DNA of 13,268 bases from NCBI GenBank assembly GCA_015222855.1, contig JADFWA010000415.1, positions 1-13,268 of the forward strand, written 5' to 3'. This document shows positions 1 through 7,057 of the stretch, in pieces. The position numbers were made by a program, and so were the translations under genes. Origin of the DNA: Pseudomonadota bacterium (lineage in GTDB: Bacteria > Desulfobacterota > Syntrophia > Syntrophales > JADFWA01). The notes under the pieces were generated by a model, which saw only the letters and a program-made list of their open reading frames with translations, did no database searches and was not told the origin of the DNA. Within the stretch, counting starts at the first letter, position 1, and each line of letters begins with the position of its first letter.

Positions 1-17
1 ATGTGTATAAGAGACAG
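1..17. other. Residual Nextera/Tn5 mosaic-end sequencing adapter
   Basis: The first bases, ATGTGTATAAGAGACAG, equal the last 17 bases of the 19-base Tn5 mosaic end used in Nextera libraries. The ilvC reading frame continues cleanly down to base 18 and the match stops exactly there. This is therefore untrimmed adapter at a contig end and not genomic DNA. Confidence 0.95.
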
Positions 18-910
18 CTTTCATACAGTTCATCAAAAACGGGGGCAACCGTGTCGCGGAACCTGCCTTTCCAGTCGAGGGCGCCGCGCTGGGCTGTGGT
101 GCTGCAATTGGCGTACATCCAGTCCATGCCGTTTTCACCTACCAGGCCGATAAGGCTCTGGGTCAGTTCTTCCACCGTTTCATTGAAGGCCTCGCTGGGG
201 CTGTGGCCGTGCTTTCTGAGCACATTATACTGGGCCTCCATGACACCGGCAAGGCAGCCCAGAAGAACACCCCTCTCCCCGGTCAGATCGCTGTAAACCT
301 CATTTTCAAAGGTAGTGGGGAAGAGATATCCTGAACCTATGGCGATACCCAGGGCGAGTGTCCTTTCTTCGGCCTTTCCCGTATAGTCCTGGAATATGGC
401 ATAACTGGAGTTGATGCCGCTTCCGGCCAGAAAATTTGTGCGGACACTGCGGCCCGATCCCTTGGGGGCCACCAGAATCACGTCGACATTATCAGGGGGG
501 ATGATATCTGTCTGGTCTTTATAAACAATTGAGAAGCCATGTGAGAAATAAAGAGCATTTCCTTCCTCCAGACAGGGTTTGATCTCCGGCCAGAGGGCCT
601 TTTGTCCCGCATCAGAAAGCAGATACTGGAGGATTGTCCCGCGCTGGGCCGCCTCTGTCAGGGGGAAAAGAGTTTCTCCGGGGATAAAACCGTCCTTCAC
701 CGCTTTGTCCCAGGTAGGGCTGCCCTGGCGTTGTCCCACAATGACATTGATGCCGTTATCCCTCATGTTCAGTGCCTGTCCCGGTCCCTGTACGCCGTAG
801 CCGAGCACCACCACCGTTTCATTTTTCAATACCTCTTTGGCCTTTTCCAGTGTAAATTCCTCGGAGGTAATGACTTCTTCCATCACGCCGCCGATGTTGA
901 TCTTTGACAT
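18..910 (-). CDS. ilvC: Ketol-acid reductoisomerase, 3' end missing at contig edge
   Basis: Second enzyme of branched-chain amino acid synthesis: it isomerises and reduces acetolactate or acetohydroxybutyrate with NAD(P)H and Mg2+. Translating the minus strand from the ATG at 910 gives 297 complete residues with no stop before the adapter. Visible features are the Rossmann motif GYGVQGPGQA (residues 37-46), SHG (123-125), metal ligands in DLTGE (D208, E212), further Glu at 244 and 248 in the knotted C-terminal domain, and Ser270 in NCSTTAQRGALDW. The cofactor loop (VGQRQGSPTWDKA) is short; I cannot tell NADPH from NADH preference. A good Shine-Dalgarno AAGGAG lies at 923-918, 7 bases before the ATG. 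Roughly the last 30-50 residues are missing. The gene lies 356 bp downstream of ilvN, a gap filled with repeats, so it is probably the last known gene of the ilvBNC unit. Confidence 0.95.
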
Positions 911-1085
911 ATTATTACTCCTTCAGCAAGATTTAGTTAAAAGTGTAGTAACTACTCAGGTTCAAAGTTCCACGGTTCACGGTTCAAGGTTAGAGAACTG
1001 CTAACCGTAAACTTTGAACTCTTCCGGCTCGTCCGGGTTAGTCCCTTAATTGTAAAGTTCTTGCAAAAATGGCAAAAGAATTTAG

Positions 1086-1123
1086 CTGTAAGTTGGGTTG
1101 AAGTGAGAAACCCAACAAAAGAC
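1086..1123. repeat. Dispersed GTTGGGTT palindromic repeat, copy 1
   Basis: Arms GTTGGGTT (1092-1099) and AACCCAAC (1109-1116) form an 8-bp inverted repeat with a 9-base loop. The block aligns without gaps to the block at 9107-9144, mismatching mainly in the loop and flanks. From memory, similar sequences recur in intergenic DNA of many unrelated bacteria; this could not be searched here. Confidence 0.75.
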
Positions 1124-1132
1124 TTTCGCCTG

Positions 1133-1193
1133 GTTCCCATGCTCCAGCGTGGGAACCCACATGGTATGCATTCCCACGCTGGAGCATGGGAAC
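1133..1193. repeat. Long REP-like palindrome with 23-bp perfect arms
   Basis: Bases 1133-1155 are the exact reverse complement of 1171-1193, separated by a 15-base loop. Each arm is itself near-palindromic, since it contains GTTCCCA and TGGGAA around CTCCAGCG. The whole can form a long hairpin in DNA or RNA. No T-run follows on either strand, so it does not look like an intrinsic terminator. It resembles a REP-like intergenic element that I recall from other proteobacterial genomes. Confidence 0.8.
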
Positions 1194-1266
1194 GAGAAAC
1201 GAATGCACCAAGTTTGACTTTTTATTTATTCGTCTCTGTGCTCTCTGCGACCTTTGCGGTGAGTAG

Positions 1267-1749
1267 TTACTTTCTTCCTAAAGCAATTGTCCCCGTCCTG
1301 GCAATATCTTCAATGCCCATTGGTTTAAGGTAGTTCAGCGCGGTTTCAATTTCGTCCTGTCTTCCCGTTGCTTCAAGGATGCAGCAATTTGCCCCCATAA
1401 ATACAATCCTGCATTTAAGGGTATCGATAGCTTTCCTTATTTCAGATATGTTCTCTTCCGTTACATTCATCTTGATCAGCGCCATTTCCCTCTCAGTAGC
1501 GTTCCCGTTTGTTAAAACAGAGGTCTTACGAACATCCACCAACTTGTCAAGCTGTTTTTTGATCTGTATTACGCTGGTTTTATTGCTTATGGTTGTCAGG
1601 ACAATCTTTGAGATTTCAGGGTCCATGGTGGTGTTTACGCAAAGACTCTCTATATTGTAGCCGCGCCCGCCCAGCGTGCCTGAAACCCTGGAAAGAACGT
1701 CAGGTTTGTTGTTGACCAGAAGTGATACTGTATATGCTTTCTTTTTCAT
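1267..1749 (-). CDS. ilvN: Acetolactate synthase small (regulatory) subunit
   Basis: Regulatory subunit of acetohydroxyacid synthase, which activates the IlvB catalytic subunit and gives valine feedback inhibition. The 160-residue length is normal for the IlvH/IlvN family. An N-terminal ACT domain spans about residues 5-77, with the hallmark segment GGRGYNIESLCV (27-38); Asn32 sits where valine-resistance mutations occur in E. coli IlvH. The C-terminal small-subunit domain covers about 85-158. The ATG at 1749 is preceded by AGAAAGGT (1768-1761) at 11 bases, a somewhat distant ribosome site. It follows ilvB on the same strand across a 164-base gap containing a large inverted repeat, and its stop codon lies inside a 12-bp inverted-repeat arm. 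Confidence 0.97.
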   Translation of the reverse strand: MKKKAYTVSLLVNNKPDVLSRVSGTLGGRGYNIESLCVNTTMDPEISKIVLTTISNKTSVIQIKKQLDKLVDVRKTSVLTNGNATEREMALIKMNVTEENISEIRKAIDTLKCRIVFMGANCCILEATGRQDEIETALNYLKPMGIEDIARTGTIALGRK

Positions 1750-1775
1750 GGTTTAAATTTACCTTTCTGTTTAAT

Positions 1776-1910
1776 TAAGTGCCTAAAGTTCAAAGTGCCT
1801 AAAGTGAGCTAAAGTTAATGTACACGCCTTCGGCGCGATCAATTTTAAAACAGGCTGCGCTGAAAGCGCATTCTTTAACTTTAGGCACTTTAGTTCACTT
1901 TAGGCACTTA
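1776..1910. repeat. Large imperfect inverted repeat between ilvB and ilvN
   Basis: The left arm (1776 to about 1819) and right arm (about 1874-1910) each carry two copies of AAGTGCCTAAAGT-like units, inverted relative to each other. The outer 14 bases match perfectly (TAAGTGCCTAAAGT against its complement). The centre contains a small GC hairpin (CGCC TTC GGCG, about 1826-1836) and TGCGC/GCGCA (about 1856-1870). The right arm ends 3 bases from the ilvB stop codon. A transcript could fold into a long stem between the two cistrons. Confidence 0.8.
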
Positions 1911-1913
1911 TTT

Positions 1914-3611
1914 TCAGTTTATCATCTCACGTGTTAACAGCTCCATTTCGGATAATGAAGATCCGGGCTTTACCATTGGGTAGACGCCTTCTTCACGTGA
2001 CACATGGAAATCCATAATAACCGTTTTGGGTGTAAACAGGCCCTGCCTGAGTATGGGTTCCACTTCTTCCGGTTTGGTGGCCTTTAGCCCCACTGCGCCG
2101 TACGCTTCAGCCAGCCTTACAAAATCCGGCTGAAGTATGATATCGGTTTGGGAGTAGCGTTTTTTATAAAAGAGTTCCTGCCACTGGCGGACCATGCCGA
2201 GGTAGCCGTTGTTCAGGAGCACGATTTTAACGGGGAGGTTATATTGTACAGCCGTAGCCATCTCCTGGATGTTCATCTGTATACTCCCGTCCCCGGCAAT
2301 ATCCACAACCAGTTTGTCGGGAAATGCAACCTGCGCGCCGATCGCGGCGGGGAATCCATAACCCATGGTACCCAGACCTCCCGAGGAGAGGAATGTGTTA
2401 GGGTGATCGAATTTATAAAACTGAGCCGCCCACATCTGGTTCTGTCCCACTTCGGTCGTTATAATGGCATCGCCTTTCGTGAGTTCATACAGTTTTTCGA
2501 TTACAAACTGGGGTTTGATAATTTTATCATCCTGATGATATGACAGAGGTTCCTCCGCCTTCCACGTCGATATTTGTTTGAACCAGTCGTCATATTGTCC
2601 TTCCGGGATGGTGAATTGACTGTTTCTTAAAGATTCATTTATGAGTTGCAGCGCGGACTTACAGTCGCTCACAATGGAGACGTCCGCCTTGATATTTTTA
2701 TCGATGGTTGCGGGATCAATATCGATGTGGATGATCTTTGCGTGAGGGGCAAAGGTGTCTATTGTACCCGTTACACGATCATCAAACCGGACACCTATTG
2801 CAATCATAAGGTCACAATGACTTATCGCCATATTGGCGTAGTATGTGCCATGCATGCCCGGCATGCCGAGCCACAAGGGGTCAGTTCCCGGAAATGCCCC
2901 CAAACCCATGAGGGTAGAAGTTACCGGAATATTGACATTTTGCGCAAATTCTCTGAGTTCATCCGATGCCCCCCCGAGGATAACACCGCCTCCCGAGAAA
3001 ATGAGAGGTCTCTTTGCCTTACTTATCGGATCGAGGATTTGAGATACTCTTATTGCAGGCCTGTATGTGGAAACGGTTGAACTTATCCTGGTTACCGGCT
3101 TATATTCCGTTACGGATTGCATGACGTCCTTGGGAAGATCTACCAGCACCGGTCCCGGACGCCCCGATCGGGCGATATGAAAAGCCTCCTTGATTGTTAC
3201 GGCCAGATCCTCAACACGCCTGACCAGGAAATTGTGTTTGGTGCAGGGTCGTGTAATGCCTGTGATGTCGGCTTCCTGGAAGGCGTCAGTGCCGATGAAG
3301 CTTGTCGGAACCTGACCGGTAAAGACCACGATCGGAATGGAGTCCATATATGCGGTGGCGATACCGGTGACGGTATTGGTAGCTCCCGGTCCTGAGGTGA
3401 CGATACAAACACCCACTTTACCGGATGACCTGGCATATCCATCCGCCGCATGCGCGGCGCCCTGTTCGTGGCGAACCAGGATATGTCTGAAATTACTCTT
3501 ATGAAATTCATCATAAATATCGATAACTGCGCCGCCAGGATAACCGAAGATTACGTCAACCCCCTCTTCCTCTAAGGACTTTATGAAAATTTGAGATCCT
3601 GTCAATTCCAC
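1914..3611 (-). CDS. ilvB: Acetolactate synthase large (catalytic) subunit
   Basis: ThDP- and FAD-dependent acetohydroxyacid synthase, the committing step of valine, leucine and isoleucine synthesis (pyruvate to acetolactate, or with 2-oxobutyrate to acetohydroxybutyrate). The 565 residues fit the family. The catalytic Glu49 lies in [15 protein letters not shown], the ThDP/Mg motif runs from GDGS (440-443) to NN (467-468), and Trp477 in [10 protein letters not shown] matches the residue tied to 2-oxobutyrate preference in biosynthetic enzymes. The start is GTG at 3611-3609, supported by a near-ideal AGGAGG (3624-3619) 7 bases upstream. Its leader (3640-3830) encodes a Val/Ile-rich peptide followed by two terminators, so expression is probably attenuated by charged tRNA-Val/Ile levels. 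ilvN and ilvC follow on the same strand. Confidence 0.97.
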   Translation of the reverse strand: MELTGSQIFIKSLEEEGVDVIFGYPGGAVIDIYDEFHKSNFRHILVRHEQGAAHAADGYARSSGKVGVCIVTSGPGATNTVTGIATAYMDSIPIVVFTGQVPTSFIGTDAFQEADITGITRPCTKHNFLVRRVEDLAVTIKEAFHIARSGRPGPVLVDLPKDVMQSVTEYKPVTRISSTVSTYRPAIRVSQILDPISKAKRPLIFSGGGVILGGASDELREFAQNVNIPVTSTLMGLGAFPGTDPLWLGMPGMHGTYYANMAISHCDLMIAIGVRFDDRVTGTIDTFAPHAKIIHIDIDPATIDKNIKADVSIVSDCKSALQLINESLRNSQFTIPEGQYDDWFKQISTWKAEEPLSYHQDDKIIKPQFVIEKLYELTKGDAIITTEVGQNQMWAAQFYKFDHPNTFLSSGGLGTMGYGFPAAIGAQVAFPDKLVVDIAGDGSIQMNIQEMATAVQYNLPVKIVLLNNGYLGMVRQWQELFYKKRYSQTDIILQPDFVRLAEAYGAVGLKATKPEEVEPILRQGLFTPKTVIMDFHVSREEGVYPMVKPGSSLSEMELLTREMIN

Positions 3612-3644
3612 TTAAACACCTCCTGTTTTTTCGTAATCAAAAGT

Positions 3645-3674
3645 AAAAAAACCGCAATCTCGTCCAAGATGCGG
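3645..3674 (-). terminator. Second intrinsic terminator in the ilvB leader (T2)
   Basis: In minus-strand sense, CCGCATCT pairs with AGATTGCGG (stem arms 3674-3667 and 3660-3652, one bulged T at 3657, 6-base loop). Seven U follow at 3651-3645. It stands between the first terminator and the ilvB ribosome-binding site. Its 5' arm can alternatively pair with the 3' arm of T1. Confidence 0.75.
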
Positions 3675-3694
3675 CTTTTAAAAAGATAAAAAGT

Positions 3695-3726
3695 AAAAAA
3701 GCCGCGGGCAAAGGGGGCCCGCGGCT
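3695..3726 (-). terminator. Intrinsic terminator of the ilvB attenuator (T1)
   Basis: In minus-strand sense, AGCCGCGGGC (3726-3717) pairs perfectly with GCCCGCGGCT (3709-3700) around a 7-base loop. A U-run continues from the stem base to 3695, with more U-rich DNA beyond it. This is a strong rho-independent terminator 13 bases after the leader peptide stop and about 90 bases before ilvB. Its 5' arm is also claimed by an alternative pairing with leader codons. Confidence 0.9.
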
Positions 3727-3775
3727 CGAAGTCTCTATTTTAAACCATCAAAGAGCCCGAGCAGCGGTCCCCCTT
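3711..3775 (-). promoter_or_regulatory. Predicted antiterminator pairing of the ilvB attenuator
   Basis: Bases 3775-3758, directly after the Val/Ile codon run, are complementary to 3728-3711 at 16 of 18 positions (only A3768/G3718 and T3763/C3723 mismatch). The second segment contains the whole 5' arm of terminator T1, so the two structures exclude each other. A ribosome stalled on Val/Ile codons would leave 3775-3758 largely free and favour this pairing and read-through. A ribosome reaching the stop at 3740 would cover or disturb the region and let T1 form. The complementarity is seen; the mechanism is inferred from known ilv/leu/his/trp attenuators. Confidence 0.8.
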
Positions 3776-3829
3776 AATAACAACTACGACGCCGACGACA
3801 ATGCTGCCCATGAAATTTTGATGGATCAT
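3740..3829 (-). CDS. ilvB leader peptide (29 aa, Val/Ile-rich attenuator peptide)
   Basis: A short frame in the ilvB leader begins MIHQNFMGS, continues with IVVGVVVVI (residues 10-18, 8 of 9 being Val or Ile) and ends KGDRCSGSLMV before TAA. The ATG at 3829 has a ribosome site GAGGA (3841-3837) 7 bases upstream, so it is likely translated. Run codons are ATT GTC GTC GGC GTC GTA GTT GTT ATT. Leu occurs only at residue 27, so the sensor should be mainly Val and Ile. Codons 19-24 lie in the 5' strand of the predicted antiterminator. The layout parallels leader peptides of enterobacterial ilvB and ilvG operons. I do not recognise this exact peptide. It is too short for default gene callers and is likely to be missed by them. 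Confidence 0.85.
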   Translation of the reverse strand: MIHQNFMGSIVVGVVVVIKGDRCSGSLMV

Positions 3830-3857
3830 TTGACTTTCCTCAACGTTTTTCGCTTCT

Positions 3858-3883
3858 ATGATACAAAAAAAAAGTTTTGTCAA
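3858..3883 (-). promoter_or_regulatory. Probable promoter of ilvBNC
   Basis: A perfect -35 TTGACA (3883-3878) is followed by TATCAT (3863-3858), a five-of-six -10 match, but with a spacer of only 14 bases filled by a T9 run. A 17-base spacing would give the weaker CATAGA. The -10 is thus undecided, though the position just upstream of the leader peptide ribosome site fits. The -35 lies 11 bases past the PBP stop codon, with no terminator in between. Confidence 0.6.
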
Positions 3884-3894
3884 GGATTTTTTAT

Positions 3895-6285
3895 TCACCG
3901 ATTGGGGGGAACATCCATATCATATTTAAAGAACCCTTCTTTTCCCTGGTCTTCATCCTCCGGTGTGTATTCGGTTGGCGCTGTTCCCTCGAGGAAGCAT
4001 GCAAAGACGGATCTTTTGGAGTCGGGTTTTGCCAGAAGCCCCGTTTTCGTATCTATCCGGGCGAACACAACCCCTTCAGGGACGGGGAAAAACTCAACGG
4101 GTGTTCCTTCAAGGGCCTTTTTCATAAAATAGAGACAGATGGGGCTTGCCGCCCTGGAGCCGGTTTCATGCTTCCCCAGTGGTTTTTCTTCGTCAAAACC
4201 GACCCATACCCCACAAACAATGGAAGGAGTGAATCCTATGAACCATGCATCCTTCAGGTCATTGGTTGTCCCGGTTTTTCCCGCCACCGGTCGTTTGAGG
4301 ACTTTCATTCTCCATCCCGTACCGTTCTGGACCACATCCTGAAGCAGAGATGTTGTGATGTATGCGATTCTGGGGTCTATGACCTGTTCCGTTTTTGGCC
4401 GGTTTTCTTCAAAGACATGACCGGTCCTGTCAACAATCTTTTTAATGAAAAGCGGTTCTGCTTTTTTCCCATCGCCGGCAAATACTCCGTATGCCCTGAC
4501 TATTTCCTGAAGAGTTGTCCCTGTTGTTCCCAGCGCCATCGAGAGGTCTCTTGCGAGAGGGGATATTATCCCCATATTGACGGCATAGTCTGCGGCATAA
4601 TCTATTCCGATATCCTTGAGAGTTTTTATGGTTACAAGGTTTCTTGAATAGACAAGAGCACATCTCAAGATTGTAGGGCCGTAAAATTTCTCCTCGTAAT
4701 TTTGCGGTTTCCAGAGACTGTCCTTCAGGGTATCCTTAAAGATAATCGGGGAATCCATGACGATGGTTGACGGTGTCAGCCCCTTGTCGAAAGCGGCCGT
4801 ATAGATAAAGGGTTTGAAGGCGGAGCCGGGTTGTCTTTTTGATTGCGTCGCGCGATTGAATTCACTTTTTTTAAAATCCCTTCCACCTACCATCGCCTTT
4901 ATTTCACCTGTCTTCACATCCATGCAGAGGAGCGCTCCCTGCACGTCAGGTTCCTGTTCCAGCGCCAGTTTGAGTCGCACATCTTCCGTTTCCGATATTT
5001 CAAGGATTCTTGCCTGAACGATGTCACCGACGTTGAGGACGTCTGCCGGATCTTTGATCTTGACGCTGCCTGAGGCTACATCCGGATCAGGTACCCTGGC
5101 CCAGGACATATCCTTCAAGGCCATGGTGGCGTCATGTTCACCGACCCGGAGTTGTACAATTTCCCCCTTGCTGTCAATACCTACTACAAGAGCGGTTACA
5201 ATACGGTCTTTCTCAATCTCTCCGTTCATCTTTTTCAGGAAGGAGTCAAATTCCTCCACCGGTATCCTCTGCGGAGGACCCCGGTATCCCTGTCTCTTGT
5301 CCAGCTCCCGCAGCCCTCTTTCCACCGCGGCCCGTGCGGCCTTCTGCATTTCGATATTCAGTGTGGTGTAAACCTTAAGTCCTTCTCGATAGAGGACATT
5401 GCTTCCGTACTTGACCTGGATGTACCTGCGGATATTTTCGGTAAAATAGGGCGCTATCTTCTCCTCTTGTTTCGATTGTTTGAGTTTTAGCGGGGTCTTC
5501 AGCGCCTGTTCCTTTTCCTCCTGGGTCAGATATCCGTCTTCGGCCATTCTGCTCAGAACGTAGGCCTGCCTCCGGCGGGCCCTTTTGGGGCTGGAGTAGG
5601 GAGAATACCTGCTGGGTGCCTTGGGGAGGCCGGCCAAAAGAGCCGCCTCGGAGAGAGTGAGTTCCTCCGCGCTCTTCCCGAAATATTTCTGTGACGCGGC
5701 CTCTATCCCGTATGTGCCATGTCCGAGATAGATATGGTTTAGATAGAGATTCAGAATTTCATACTTTTTCAGGTACCTGTCTATCCTGTAAGCTAAAAAC
5801 GCCTCCCTTAGTTTCCTCATGTAGCTTTTTTTGGGGGATAGAAAGAGTGATTTGGCCACTTGCTGGGTTATCGTGCTTCCTCCCTGCACAATTCTCCCGG
5901 CCTCTATGTTTTTGAAGAAAGCCCTGAGTATGCCATGCGGGTCCACGCCCTCATGCTGGAAAAATCGCGCGTCTTCCGCGGCAACAAAGGCCTGGATAAC
6001 AACCCTGGGTACCCGGGTAATAGGGATGACCTTTCTGTCCTCCATGTAGAACTCATCTATCAATCTGTTGTCGTCGGAGTAAACCCTGGTGATTATACTG
6101 GGCCTGTAGTCCTTGAGGGAGGCGATACTCGGCAGGTCTTTTACTACGACATACAGGAGACCGCTTCCGGCAAGGACAAGTATGGTAAAAAGAGACAATA
6201 CTCCAAGAAAAATTTTCTTGAAAATGGGACTCTTCTTGCCCCTCCTTTTTTTTATATCTTTGAGAGAAGAATTTGTTTCATCCAT
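3895..6285 (-). CDS. Class A penicillin-binding protein 1A (transglycosylase/transpeptidase)
   Basis: Bifunctional peptidoglycan synthase, anchored in the inner membrane and acting in the periplasm. From the ATG at 6285 it is 796 residues: a short basic cytoplasmic tail, one membrane segment (about 25-48), then a GT51 domain with catalytic Glu104 in AAEDARFFQHEG and GGSTITQQ (135-142). A PBP1A-type OB-like insert covers about 395-447. The transpeptidase has SAFK (Ser488, Lys491), SRN (547-549) and KTGTT (670-674). An upstream in-frame start would add 88 residues of unrelated low-similarity sequence lying over tatC and is rejected. The chosen ATG shares one base with the tatC stop (TAATG), and only a distant GGAG lies upstream, which suggests translational coupling. 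The family is PBP1A/MrcA-like; Gram-negative mrcA naming is likely but unproven. Confidence 0.95.
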   Translation of the reverse strand: MDETNSSLKDIKKRRGKKSPIFKKIFLGVLSLFTILVLAGSGLLYVVVKDLPSIASLKDYRPSIITRVYSDDNRLIDEFYMEDRKVIPITRVPRVVIQAFVAAEDARFFQHEGVDPHGILRAFFKNIEAGRIVQGGSTITQQVAKSLFLSPKKSYMRKLREAFLAYRIDRYLKKYEILNLYLNHIYLGHGTYGIEAASQKYFGKSAEELTLSEAALLAGLPKAPSRYSPYSSPKRARRRQAYVLSRMAEDGYLTQEEKEQALKTPLKLKQSKQEEKIAPYFTENIRRYIQVKYGSNVLYREGLKVYTTLNIEMQKAARAAVERGLRELDKRQGYRGPPQRIPVEEFDSFLKKMNGEIEKDRIVTALVVGIDSKGEIVQLRVGEHDATMALKDMSWARVPDPDVASGSVKIKDPADVLNVGDIVQARILEISETEDVRLKLALEQEPDVQGALLCMDVKTGEIKAMVGGRDFKKSEFNRATQSKRQPGSAFKPFIYTAAFDKGLTPSTIVMDSPIIFKDTLKDSLWKPQNYEEKFYGPTILRCALVYSRNLVTIKTLKDIGIDYAADYAVNMGIISPLARDLSMALGTTGTTLQEIVRAYGVFAGDGKKAEPLFIKKIVDRTGHVFEENRPKTEQVIDPRIAYITTSLLQDVVQNGTGWRMKVLKRPVAGKTGTTNDLKDAWFIGFTPSIVCGVWVGFDEEKPLGKHETGSRAASPICLYFMKKALEGTPVEFFPVPEGVVFARIDTKTGLLAKPDSKRSVFACFLEGTAPTEYTPEDEDQGKEGFFKYDMDVPPNR

Positions 6286-7028
6286 TATGTCGTATCTTTG
6301 TTCTCCTTTTTTTCTCCCAATTTTGCCACCCAGATGCTTATTTCGTACAGCAGCATTATCGGTATGGCCATTAGTACCTGTGTGACAATGTCTGGAGGCG
6401 TAAACAGGGCGGCGACAACAAATGTAATCAGTATGGCGTACTTCCTCTTGGCGGCCAAAATGCTGGAGTTTACCAGGCCTATCCTGGCCAGGAAAAACAT
6501 AAAGATGGGGAGTTCGAAAATGACACCGAATGCGAGGAGGAGTTTGCACGAGAAGGAGAGGAACTCCCTTAAGGTAAACATGGGTTTGATGGATTCCGTG
6601 GCGAAACTAACGAAGAATTTAAATCCGAAAGGGAAGACAACAAAGTACGCAAAAAGAGATCCTCCGACGAAGAAAATGGTAGAGAAAAAGACAAAAGGGA
6701 AAGCATACTTTTTCTCCGACGAATAGAGTCCCGGGGATATAAATCGCCATATCTGATATAATACGATTGGACTCGAAAGAAATAGAGATCCAAAGAAGGA
6801 TATCTTCAGATAGGTAAAAAATGCCTCCGGGAGGCTGGTAAATATCATGGAGCTGTTTTCGGGAAGTACGGCGACAAGCGGGAATGCAAGAATTCTGAAC
6901 AGCCACTCCTTGAAAACGAAGCAGATTAGAAAACAGACACCCACGGCAATCAGACTGTATATGAGCCTTTTTCTCAGTTCTTCCAGATGGGAAGTGAATG
7001 GCAGTTTTTCTTCTACGGTGTTATCCAT
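6285..7028 (-). CDS. tatC: Sec-independent (twin-arginine) protein translocase TatC
   Basis: Polytopic inner-membrane receptor for twin-arginine signal peptides of folded proteins. The 247 residues show the expected six hydrophobic segments, the N-terminal motif SHLEELRKR (13-21), YQIWRFISPGLY (91-102), the conserved Glu in FELP (Glu172) and TPPD (210-213). A TTG at 7034 would be in frame, but AGGGGA at 7043-7038 lies only 3 bases from it and 9 bases from the ATG at 7028, so the ATG is preferred. It follows tatA by 72 bases of repeat-like AATCG-rich sequence and overlaps the PBP gene by one base, so tatA-tatC-PBP probably form one operon. Confidence 0.97.
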   Translation of the reverse strand: MDNTVEEKLPFTSHLEELRKRLIYSLIAVGVCFLICFVFKEWLFRILAFPLVAVLPENSSMIFTSLPEAFFTYLKISFFGSLFLSSPIVLYQIWRFISPGLYSSEKKYAFPFVFFSTIFFVGGSLFAYFVVFPFGFKFFVSFATESIKPMFTLREFLSFSCKLLLAFGVIFELPIFMFFLARIGLVNSSILAAKRKYAILITFVVAALFTPPDIVTQVLMAIPIMLLYEISIWVAKLGEKKENKDTT

Positions 7029-7057
7029 TCTCAATGTTCCCCTGTGGGGAATATCGG

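Larger units (their letters stand above)
911..1266. repeat. Repeat-filled gap between ilvN and ilvC
   Basis: This 356-base non-coding gap holds at least four repeat-like blocks. They are a GTTCAAAGTT-type block with 10-bp arms at 960-969 and 1010-1019, a GTTGGGTT palindrome block at about 1086-1123, a long palindrome at 1133-1193, and a block at 1231-1262 rich in CTCTGTG/CTCTCTGCG/CTTTGCGGTGA. A perfect 12-bp inverted repeat (947-958 and 1260-1271) brackets almost the whole gap. Translated reading frames here show no recognisable protein. No convincing ilvC promoter is visible. Confidence 0.75.

Noticed and set aside
1133..1193. Intrinsic terminator for ilvN
   Set aside because: The hairpin is long and GC-containing but is not followed by a T-run on either strand.
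1086..1262. CRISPR array or tandem repeat locus
   Set aside because: The blocks differ from one another and there is no regular repeat-spacer spacing.
911..1266. Small open frames in the ilvN-ilvC gap (for example 952-1140 and 1061-1333)
   Set aside because: They read through repeats, have no family resemblance and no good ribosome site.
3877..4647. Plus-strand open frame of 256 codons
   Set aside because: It is antisense to the C-terminal transpeptidase part of the PBP and shows no domain; its Cys/Arg-rich composition is typical of a shadow frame.
6286..6549. In-frame N-terminal extension of the PBP1A gene giving 884 residues
   Set aside because: The extra 88 residues lie wholly over tatC in another frame, look unlike a PBP N-terminus, and the internal ATG at 6285 gives the normal short tail plus membrane anchor and couples with the tatC stop.
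5860..6726. Plus-strand open frame of 288 codons
   Set aside because: It is antisense to tatC and the start of the PBP gene, both of which have clear family motifs; the translation has no recognisable domain.
7029..7034. TTG start for tatC at 7034
   Set aside because: Spacing from AGGGGA to TTG is only 3 bases, whereas the ATG at 7028 has a 9-base spacing.
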